This document shows positions 1-4,811 of a DNA stretch of 8,422 bases, one piece after another (the first letter of the stretch is position 1; each line of letters starts with the position of its first letter). Origin of the DNA: an uncultured Erythrobacter sp. (GTDB lineage Bacteria; Pseudomonadota; Alphaproteobacteria; Sphingomonadales; Sphingomonadaceae); assembly GCA_947258465.1 (NCBI GenBank), contig CAMYIQ010000025.1:1-8422 (forward strand). Direction: 5' to 3'. Made by a program: the position numbers and the translations under genes. The notes below the pieces were generated by a model. The model was not told where the DNA came from. It saw only the letters and a program-made list of their open reading frames with translations, and ran no database searches.

Positions 1-11
1 CTTCGCATTTC

Positions 12-30
12 ACCCGGCAATGGGCCGGGT
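12..30 (-). terminator. GC hairpin downstream of the small lipoprotein gene, weak terminator candidate
   Basis: Bases 12-18 (ACCCGGC) and 24-30 (GCCGGGT) form a perfect 7-bp inverted repeat around a 5-nt loop, 13 bases past the stop of the minus-strand lipoprotein gene. No T-run follows on either strand, so it is not a classical intrinsic terminator. It may stabilise the 3' end or act with Rho. Confidence 0.3.
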
Positions 31-43
31 AAACCTGACAGTG

Positions 44-298
44 TCAGTCGATCTTGATTTTCGCCTTAACGCCGTCTTCGCCCACGGTGGCATCGACATC
101 GCGGCCATCGATGGTCAGGCTCGAGCCTTCTTCACCTTCGACGGGTTCGGCGACGACGGTTTCGGTCGCGACCGGCTCGACCACGGTGGTTTCGGTGATC
201 TCGGTGGTCGTGGCTTCGTCGGCCGCCGGGGCATCGGCGGCACCGCAAGCGGCAAGCGCGAAAGCGGCGGCGAGCGCGGGAACTGCGAACTTATTCAT
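44..298 (-). CDS. small acidic lipoprotein of unknown function
   Basis: This is an 84-residue hypothetical protein. The start at 298 is preferred over the in-frame ATG at 343 because AGGAGA (305-310) lies 6 nt upstream and because the protein then opens directly with a lipoprotein signal peptide: MNK, a hydrophobic Ala/Leu/Phe stretch, and the lipobox L15-A16-A17-C18. Lipidation at Cys18 would leave a mature chain of 67 residues with about 17 acidic and 4 basic residues. Residues 25-57 are a Thr/Val/Glu-rich, probably disordered spacer (repeated TxxVxEPV-like units). The last 25 residues (SLTIDGRDVDAT...VKAKIKID) alternate in a beta-strand-like pattern. Small lipoproteins of this look are common in sphingomonads, but I know no function for them. 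It lies 60 bases beyond the acetyltransferase stop and may be read from that operon or from its own promoter; I see no convincing -35/-10. The lipoprotein call is well supported; the role is unknown. Confidence 0.72.
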   Translation of the reverse strand: MNKFAVPALAAAFALAACGAADAPAADEATTTEITETTVVEPVATETVVAEPVEGEEGSSLTIDGRDVDATVGEDGVKAKIKID

Positions 299-310
299 GC
301 CAAATCTCCT

Positions 311-329
311 TTGTGGCAATATTGTGGCA
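311..329. repeat. 8-bp direct repeat TTGTGGCA, period 11
   Basis: TTGTGGCA occurs at 311-318 and again at 322-329, 11 bases apart (one helical turn), immediately upstream of the ribosome binding site of the minus-strand lipoprotein gene. Spacing of one turn on the same face could suit a transcription factor or an RNA-binding regulator, but two 8-mers could also be chance. Confidence 0.35.
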
Positions 330-358
330 TCAATGCGCCGCAATTGAGGCGGTTCCCG

Positions 359-877
359 TCAGCCCAGGAATTTTATCATCGCGATGCGGCGTTCCCGTGG
401 CAGACCATGCTCCACTTCCTGTTCGATGTCCGCCGCGAGCCTAGGGTGCGCGGCGAGGTCCGAAATCGTCTCGAAACCATGCCGGGCGTAGAACGGCCCG
501 TTCCAGGGAACATCGGCGAAGGTCGTCAGCGTGACGGCGCGAAACCCGCTATTGTGGGCATCGATCGCCACCGCGCGCAGCAACACGCTTCCTATACCCC
601 GGCCTTGGTGATCCGGATGGACCGAAAACTCGCGAATATGCAGTTCGCGGTCGAAGGGTTCGGTGGACAGAAAGCCGACGATTTCGCCTTCGCTTTCCGC
701 GATCAGCGAATGACCCTTGCGGATCATCCGGCGCTGCTCGTCGGCTGGAATGGCGTGCATCCCGGCCACGCCCGCCAAGCCTTCGACGGTCTGGAACAGC
801 TCGCCTGCCGCGCGTTCGATCGGGGGCAGGGCCTCCGCGTCCGCCGGACGCGCCAGCCGGATGGAGAAATCGCTCAC
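359..877 (-). CDS. GNAT-family N-acetyltransferase
   Basis: This 172-residue protein is a single GNAT domain, which transfers an acetyl group from acetyl-CoA to an amine; the substrate cannot be told from sequence. The acetyl-CoA pyrophosphate loop is Q91-G-R-G-I-G96, after the beta-4 strand ELHIREFSVHPDH (78-90). The beta-5 and C-terminal signature follows: ...TTFADVPWNGPFYARHGF (about 118-135), with the FYARHGF element typical of the fold. The start codon is GTG at 877-875 and overlaps the lptG stop (GTGA, 874-877). A GAGG lies too close to the GTG to act alone, so translation is probably coupled to lptG. The coupling suggests joint expression with the LPS exporter but does not prove a shared function. 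The family call is firm; the target could be a small metabolite, an antibiotic-like amine or a protein. Confidence 0.88.
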   Translation of the reverse strand: MSDFSIRLARPADAEALPPIERAAGELFQTVEGLAGVAGMHAIPADEQRRMIRKGHSLIAESEGEIVGFLSTEPFDRELHIREFSVHPDHQGRGIGSVLLRAVAIDAHNSGFRAVTLTTFADVPWNGPFYARHGFETISDLAAHPRLAADIEQEVEHGLPRERRIAMIKFLG

Positions 878-1971
878 TCCTCGGTCCGCACGAGGACCGT
901 CTCACCGATCAACAGGAACAGCAGGAACGGCGCCCAGGCCGCGAGAAAAGGCGGATAGCCGCCGAAACTGCCCATGGCGAGGGCGGCATTGTCGACCACG
1001 AAATAGGCAAAGCCCAGCGCCATGCCGATGACCGCGCGCACGAAAAGCTGCCCGGAACGCGCCAGGCCGAAAGCCGCGACCGCGCCGAGCAGGGGCATGA
1101 GAAAAGCGGAAAGTGGCCCGGAAATCTTGTGCCACCATTTCGCGCGCAATTCGTCGGTCCGCCTGCCTGCATTTTCGAATTCGGCAATCGACCGGGTGAG
1201 TTTCCAGAAGGGCTCGGCATCGGGATCGATCTTGGCGAGGTCGATCTGGTCTGGGGTCAGCCCTTCGCCCACCACCATTGCTTGCGGCGTGTCGGTAAGC
1301 GCGCTCTGCACGCGGAACCGGGTGACGCCTTCGAGCCGCCAGCCGGGATTGGCATAAACCGCACGATCGGCGTCGAGCTGCTCGACGATCATCCCCTCGG
1401 CATTGCGTTCGTACCAGGTCACTTTGCGCATGGCGATCGCCTCACCCGTCCCGGCGAGATAGGCGGCGGTCAGGATATTGCCGTTATCGTTGAGATAGAC
1501 ATTCGCCCGCACGCCGCTTTCGGTCGGGATCGGGCCGTAATCGACCGCCTCCCACGCTTTGAGCGTTTCGGTCGCGCGCGTAACCACGCGCTCGTTGAAG
1601 GCGAAGGTGAATAGCGAGACGAGCCCCGCCGTCAGCAATAGCGGCGCGAGCACCTGATGCGCAGAAAGCCCCGCCGCCTTCATCGCGATCACCTCGCTGT
1701 TCTGATTCAGCGTGACCAGTGTGATCAGCGTCGCCAGCAGGACCGAATAGGGCAGGAAGCGCGATATAAGCTGCGGAATTCGGAGCCCGGCATAGGTCAG
1801 CAATTCGCCCTGCCCATTGCCTGCCACTGCGAGGATCTTGCCGCTGTTCGACAGAAGGTCGAGCATCATCAACACCAGCACGAGGACGAACAGCATCGCC
1901 ACGATGCGCGCGGCGAACATTTTGGCCAGGTAGAGCGTCAGCGTGCGCGAGGGAAAGAAGTCGAACTGCAT
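874..1971 (-). CDS. lptG: LPS export ABC transporter permease LptG
   Basis: LptG pairs with LptF in the inner membrane and, driven by the ATPase LptB, extracts lipopolysaccharide and hands it to the periplasmic LptC/LptA bridge. The 365-residue length matches the family (E. coli about 360). Hydrophobic segments fit six TM helices at about 20-40, 66-88, 105-126, 285-303, 308-330 and 340-357, with the periplasmic beta-jellyroll between TM3 and TM4 (about 130-275). The conserved cytoplasmic segment SEVIAMKAAG (92-101) after TM2 is the LptB-contact region of this family. It is assigned LptG rather than LptF because it is the second of the pair and its start (MQFDFFPSRTLTLYLA) resembles LptG proteins. 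Only 9 bases separate its ATG from the lptF stop and no strong Shine-Dalgarno is visible, so expression probably depends on lptF. The following acetyltransferase overlaps its stop. Confidence 0.93.
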   Translation of the reverse strand: MQFDFFPSRTLTLYLAKMFAARIVAMLFVLVLVLMMLDLLSNSGKILAVAGNGQGELLTYAGLRIPQLISRFLPYSVLLATLITLVTLNQNSEVIAMKAAGLSAHQVLAPLLLTAGLVSLFTFAFNERVVTRATETLKAWEAVDYGPIPTESGVRANVYLNDNGNILTAAYLAGTGEAIAMRKVTWYERNAEGMIVEQLDADRAVYANPGWRLEGVTRFRVQSALTDTPQAMVVGEGLTPDQIDLAKIDPDAEPFWKLTRSIAEFENAGRRTDELRAKWWHKISGPLSAFLMPLLGAVAAFGLARSGQLFVRAVIGMALGFAYFVVDNAALAMGSFGGYPPFLAAWAPFLLFLLIGETVLVRTEE

Positions 1972-1980
1972 GGGGCTTCG

Positions 1981-3204
1981 TTACTCGGCTGCCGAAAGGT
2001 CGATCTGGAGGCGGCGGCGGCGCCTGAACAGCTTGCCGAGCCGCTTGGTCAGCTTGCCGAACCAGGTCTCGAGCGCGCCGATGGCCTGGCCGCCCGGCAC
2101 ATGGGCGACGCGCCAATACATCCATACGATCAGAGCGGCGAACAGAAAGAAGGGCCCCCATAGCGCGAGGATCGGATCGATCCGGCCGAGTGCGGCGATA
2201 TCCTCCCCGTACTGGTTCACCTTGTGATAGGCGACCACCATGATGATCGACAAGAACACACCAAGCGCGCTGGTCGATCGTTTCGGCGGTATGCCCAGCG
2301 CCACGGCGAGCAAGGGCATGAGGGCCATCATCACCACCTCGACCAGGCGGAAGTTGAAGCTAGCCTGGCTGGCATCGCGCTTGTTTTCGGGTTCGCCCTC
2401 GCTCCACCCGATACGCAGCAACTCGGGCAGTATGTATTCGCGTTCCGCATCGCCACGCGCGCGGAATTTTTCGACCGCGGGAAGGTCGATCGGCAGATCG
2501 TGGCGCGTGAAAGTGAGCACGCGCGGGGTCTTGCTGCCGGTATCCTGGACGATGGTTCCGTCGGTCAGCCGCAGGATGATGGTGTCGGGATTGTCGGTGG
2601 TGGCAAGGAAGGCACCTTCCTTGGCCGAGATCGACAGCACCTGGCCCTTATCGTTGGCCACGCGTGCGAAAATGCCCATCAGACGGCGCCCGTCATCCTC
2701 GCTTTCCTCGATGCGCAGCGCCATGCGATCGGCCAGTGTGGTGAATTCGCCGACCTTGATCGAGGCACCGAGCGCGCCCGATCGCAATTCATATTCCATC
2801 TGTTCGTAGTAATACCGGCTGACCGGCTGGATGAAGAATACCAGCGCCACGTTCAGCATCATCAGAATGGCGGTGATCAGATAGGGTACGCGCAGCAGCC
2901 GCCCATAGCCCAGACCGACCGCCCGAAAGACATCGAGTTCGCTCGACGTCGCCAGCTTGCGAAAGGCGAGCAGGATGCCCAGCAGCAGGCCGAGCGGAAT
3001 GGCGAGGCTGGCATATTCGGGAATCAGGGCTATCAGCATCTTGAAGACGACGCCCACCGGCCCGCCTTCGACCGCCACGAAATCGAAAAGGCGCAGCATC
3101 TTGTCGAGAATCAGCAGCGAGGCCGCGACCACGAACACGCCCATCATCGGCACGATGACGAGCCGGAAGATATAGCGATCGATGGCGGGGAGGAAGTTGA
3201 GCAA
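1981..3204 (-). CDS. lptF: LPS export ABC transporter permease LptF
   Basis: LptF is the partner permease of LptG in the LptB2FGC extractor for lipopolysaccharide. The protein has 407 residues, somewhat longer than E. coli LptF (366). TM helices are predicted at about 14-34, 56-80, 104-126, 288-304, 311-330 and 344-365, with a periplasmic jellyroll at about 130-285. The motif SSELDVFRAVG (87-97) is the cytoplasmic coupling-helix region. The extra length is mostly a cytosolic tail of about 40 residues after TM6 with a strongly basic stretch (K384 to R398, ending in five arginines). The start codon is TTG at 3204-3202. The opening MLNFLPAIDRYIFR is typical of alphaproteobacterial LptF, and no ATG or GTG gives a better fit before the first TM helix, but no Shine-Dalgarno is clear. 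The 114 bases to clpS contain no obvious promoter, so transcription may start at the clpS promoter. Confidence 0.93.
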   Translation of the reverse strand: MLNFLPAIDRYIFRLVIVPMMGVFVVAASLLILDKMLRLFDFVAVEGGPVGVVFKMLIALIPEYASLAIPLGLLLGILLAFRKLATSSELDVFRAVGLGYGRLLRVPYLITAILMMLNVALVFFIQPVSRYYYEQMEYELRSGALGASIKVGEFTTLADRMALRIEESEDDGRRLMGIFARVANDKGQVLSISAKEGAFLATTDNPDTIILRLTDGTIVQDTGSKTPRVLTFTRHDLPIDLPAVEKFRARGDAEREYILPELLRIGWSEGEPENKRDASQASFNFRLVEVVMMALMPLLAVALGIPPKRSTSALGVFLSIIMVVAYHKVNQYGEDIAALGRIDPILALWGPFFLFAALIVWMYWRVAHVPGGQAIGALETWFGKLTKRLGKLFRRRRRLQIDLSAAE

Positions 3205-3263
3205 GGTTTCGCCGGTCAGTTGCCTGTACGCGCCGCCCTAGCGCGGTTTTGCGGTGAGGTCAT

Positions 3264-3279
3264 GCCCCTTGTGTGGGGC
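3264..3279. other. short GC hairpin between clpS and lptF
   Basis: GCCCC (3264-3268) and GGGGC (3275-3279) flank a 6-nt loop in the 114-base gap downstream of clpS. There is no T-run on the minus strand, so it would at most attenuate or pause transcription into lptF. Confidence 0.25.
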
Positions 3280-3318
3280 CTTGGGTTGGGCTTTGCGCCC
3301 CTGCCCGGTAATGATGGA

Positions 3319-3681
3319 TCACGCCTTTTCCAGCGTGCATTGCAGCGGGTGCTGGTTCTGGCGCGCGAAGTCCATCACCTGGTTTACCTTGGTTTCGGCC
3401 ACCTCGTAGGGGAAGATACCGCATACGCCGACGCCCTTCTGGTGGACGTGCAGCATCACCCGGGTCGCTTCTTCCATATCCATGCGGAAAAAGCGCTTGA
3501 GCACGATCACGACGAATTCCATCGGCGTGTAATCGTCGTTCAGCAGCAGCACCTTGTACTGGCTCGGCTTTTTGGGTTTGGCGCGGGTCTTGGTGGCAAT
3601 GCCCACCTGGCCGTCGCCCTCGCGCGAATCGTCATCTCCCTCGGCGGCACGGATCGGGAAGGGGGGCAGGAATTCGGTCAT
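3319..3681 (-). CDS. clpS: ATP-dependent Clp protease adaptor ClpS
   Basis: ClpS recognises N-degron substrates (N-terminal Leu, Phe, Tyr, Trp) and delivers them to ClpAP for degradation. From the 3681 ATG the protein has 120 residues. The core, from QYKVLLLNDDYTPMEF (41-56) to the C-terminal QCTLEKA, aligns by eye along its whole length with E. coli ClpS (106 residues). N48, D49, D50, T52, P53 and M54 form the amino-terminal-residue pocket region; H80 matches the conserved histidine of the AVH segment; EVAETKV is present. The first 40 residues are a charged, probably flexible N-terminal extension that enters ClpA in this family. ATGs at 3705 and 3729 are in frame and would add 8 or 16 residues, but the predicted promoter would start the mRNA near 3684, favouring 3681. 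The partner clpA is not in the window. The neighbours are the phasin terminator upstream and lptF downstream. Confidence 0.93.
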   Translation of the reverse strand: MTEFLPPFPIRAAEGDDDSREGDGQVGIATKTRAKPKKPSQYKVLLLNDDYTPMEFVVIVLKRFFRMDMEEATRVMLHVHQKGVGVCGIFPYEVAETKVNQVMDFARQNQHPLQCTLEKA

Positions 3682-3690
3682 CGCTGGCCC

Positions 3691-3718
3691 ATTATCGTAA
3701 GGCATTGCCAAATCGCAA
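3691..3718 (-). promoter_or_regulatory. predicted sigma-70-type promoter of clpS
   Basis: On the minus strand, TTGCGA (3718-3713) and GATAAT (3696-3691) are separated by 16 bases. The -10 matches the consensus at 5 of 6 positions and the -35 at 4 of 6. Transcription would begin near 3684, about 3 nt before the 3681 ATG, giving an almost leaderless mRNA. That agrees with the lack of a Shine-Dalgarno there. Confidence 0.45.
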
Positions 3719-3785
3719 GGCGTGAGCATCGAGCCAAATCCGTTTGCGAGTCGGGAAAGCGCCGAAGCGCGCCCCGATCAGGCCG

Positions 3786-3820
3786 AAAAAAGGGGCCGGA
3801 TGGTTCGAAACCATCCGGCC
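3786..3820 (-). terminator. strong intrinsic terminator of the phasin transcript
   Basis: GGCCGGATGGTT (3794-3805) and AACCATCCGGCC (3809-3820) form a perfect 12-bp stem with a 3-nt loop. On the minus strand the stem is followed, after two C residues, by six T (A-run at 3786-3791). It ends transcription about 100 bases past the phasin stop and separates phasin from clpS. Confidence 0.9.
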
Positions 3821-3829
3821 CGCGGTGTC

Positions 3830-3874
3830 CAATTCGCCGGACGAGGGAGAGAGGAGAGAGTGTCCGGCGGATTG
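3830..3874 (-). ncRNA. phasin 3'UTR stem-loop with CU-rich loop, candidate 3'UTR-derived small RNA
   Basis: CAATTCGCCGGAC (3830-3842) and GTCCGGCGGATTG (3862-3874) form a 13-bp stem with one G-U-type mismatch. The 19-nt loop on the minus strand is almost pure pyrimidine (ACTCTCTCCTCTCTCCCTC). Together with the terminator hairpin at 3786-3820 it makes a compact two-hairpin RNA of about 100 nt (3786-3891) directly after the phasin stop. Small RNAs cut from 3'UTRs, and loops rich in CUCC that pair with ribosome binding sites, are known in alphaproteobacteria. That this one is a separate RNA is inference; it may only protect the phasin mRNA. Confidence 0.35.
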
Positions 3875-3891
3875 AAGCTTGTGTGGTTCGC

Positions 3892-4704
3892 TTACGCGGC
3901 CTTGCGGACCTTTTCGGCAGCCAGGCTCATGCGGTTCGAAACCGGAGCGAAAGCTTCGTTGGCGAGCTTCAGCATGGCTTCGGTGTTCTTCGAGGTGGTC
4001 GAAACCATCGCGTCGAAATTGCGGCGAGCGATTTCGCCCTGAAGCTGGAACAGCTCGGTCGGCGACTTGACGGCGGCGAACTTCTTGACGTCGTCCTGAA
4101 CGGTTTCGGCAGCCGACTTGGCTTCCTCGACATAGGTGCGGCCCATGTCCTGCATGCCGCTGGCGAGGATCTTGCCGCTCTCGACGAGGGCATCGAGATT
4201 GCCCTTCTGGAATTCGACGGCGTCCTTGGTCAGTTCGGTGCCCTTGTCATAGGCGGCCTTGGCGCGGGTCTGCACATCGGCAGCCAGTTCCTTCGCCTTG
4301 GCGGTGTATTCGGTTTCGGCGGTTTTCTTAGCAGTGGCCATGATGGTGTCCTTCAACTGGGAAATCGGGGTGGTCTTCGCGGCTTTCGCCTTGGCGGGGG
4401 CCGCCTTCTTGGGGGCGGCCTTGATCTTTTTGCCAGCGACCGGCTTCTTGGCCGAGGCAGCCTTCTTGGCGGCGGTTTTCCCGGATGCGGCCTTCTTCTT
4501 AGCCGGGGCCTTTTTCGGAGCGGCCGGTTTCGGGTCGGCCGCAACGGCCTTGGCGACGGCATCGGTCTTCACCGGCGCCGTGGTGTCCGCTTCCACGGCC
4601 TTCTCGACCGCTTTCGCGTTCACCGTCTCGGCGGTTTTCTTTTCCGCAGCCTCGGCAAAAGCCTTGTCGGCAGCGGCATCGATTTTGCTCTGGCTCTCGG
4701 CCAT
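3892..4704 (-). CDS. phasin family protein with Lys/Ala-rich histone-like N-terminal region
   Basis: Phasins coat polyhydroxyalkanoate granules and control their number and size. The 270-residue form starts at 4704, where GAGG (4711-4714) lies 6 nt upstream; the ATG 9 codons further upstream lacks this and falls near the predicted transcription start. Residues 1-58 are acidic/alanine-rich. Residues 59-110 are a low-complexity Ala/Lys/Pro block (KKAPAKKKAA, AAKKAASAKK and similar) resembling histone H1 tails and the AAKP repeats of Pseudomonas PhaF. Residues about 112-265 are an all-helical phasin-2-type domain, ending in the typical segment ELFQLQGEIARRNFDAMVS (217-235), NTEAMLKLANEAFAPVSNRM and a basic C-terminus. 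It lies 107 bases downstream of phaC on the same strand, with its own predicted promoter and TGCA operators, and ends at a strong terminator. An internal ATG at 4341 with a good ribosome site could give a 149-residue core phasin. The family is sure; DNA binding is inferred. Confidence 0.88.
   Translation of the reverse strand: MAESQSKIDAAADKAFAEAAEKKTAETVNAKAVEKAVEADTTAPVKTDAVAKAVAADPKPAAPKKAPAKKKAASGKTAAKKAASAKKPVAGKKIKAAPKKAAPAKAKAAKTTPISQLKDTIMATAKKTAETEYTAKAKELAADVQTRAKAAYDKGTELTKDAVEFQKGNLDALVESGKILASGMQDMGRTYVEEAKSAAETVQDDVKKFAAVKSPTELFQLQGEIARRNFDAMVSTTSKNTEAMLKLANEAFAPVSNRMSLAAEKVRKAA
4339..4353 (-). promoter_or_regulatory. internal ribosome binding site and start codon inside the phasin gene
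   Basis: On the minus strand AAGGA (4353-4349) stands 7 nt before an in-frame ATG (4341-4339), codon 122 of the phasin. Initiation here would make a 149-residue protein (MATAKKTAET...) that contains the whole phasin domain and lacks the Lys/Ala-rich region. This is close to the usual size of a simple phasin. The site lies within the LKDTI codons, so the match could be incidental. Confidence 0.35.
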
Positions 4705-4717
4705 GGGAAACCTCGCT

Positions 4718-4733
4718 TTGTTGCACTGCACAA
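4718..4733. promoter_or_regulatory. operator-like near-palindrome at the phasin transcription start
   Basis: TTGTTGCACTGCACAA (4718-4733) is the inverted repeat TTG-TGCA / TGCA-CAA centred on 4726, with one extra T in the left arm. It covers the end of the predicted -10 and the expected start point (about 4725), where a bound repressor would block initiation. The same core recurs at 4767-4781. TGC/GCA-rich sites are what alphaproteobacterial PhaR repressors bind, so PhaR is the likely partner by inference. Confidence 0.55.
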
Positions 4734-4759
4734 AATAGGCATTGCACCTGCGAAGTCAA
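4732..4759 (-). promoter_or_regulatory. predicted sigma-70-type promoter of the phasin gene
   Basis: Minus strand: TTGACT (4759-4754, 5 of 6 consensus bases), a 16-base spacer, then TATTTT (4737-4732, 4 of 6). Transcription would begin near 4725, giving a leader of about 20 nt carrying the GAGG ribosome site. The spacer holds GCAGGTGCAAT (4751-4741), which recurs at the same offset from the -35 in the phaC promoter. Confidence 0.55.
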
Positions 4760-4766
4760 GCGATTT

Positions 4767-4781
4767 TTGTGCAGTGCACAA
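4767..4781. promoter_or_regulatory. perfect palindromic operator TTGTGCAGTGCACAA
   Basis: TTGTGCA-G-TGCACAA is a perfect 7-1-7 inverted repeat centred on 4774, 48 bases from the centre of the site at 4718-4733 and 7 bases upstream of the phasin -35. Two copies of one palindrome flanking a promoter suggest cooperative or looping repression. It also lies 30 bases past the phaC stop, but with no T-run after it on the minus strand it is not a terminator. Confidence 0.6.
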
Positions 4782-4811
4782 TAATGCGCGACAGGCCGTG
4801 TTTTCAACGCG

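Noticed and set aside
20..958. 312-codon plus-strand open frame over the lipoprotein, acetyltransferase and lptG end
   Set aside because: Antisense to two genes with clear features (lipobox, acetyl-CoA loop); Gly/Arg/Asp-rich low-complexity translation and no domain.
4374..4520. Repetitive C/T-rich tract (CTTCTTGGCGGC-like units) as a DNA repeat or CRISPR-like array
   Set aside because: It is the reverse complement of Lys/Ala codons in the phasin. Units are irregular in length and sequence and stay in frame, so it is protein low complexity.
4767..4781. Palindrome read as a phaC terminator
   Set aside because: On the minus strand the hairpin is followed by AAAATCG rather than a T-run, and the same core recurs over the phasin start point, so an operator explains it better.
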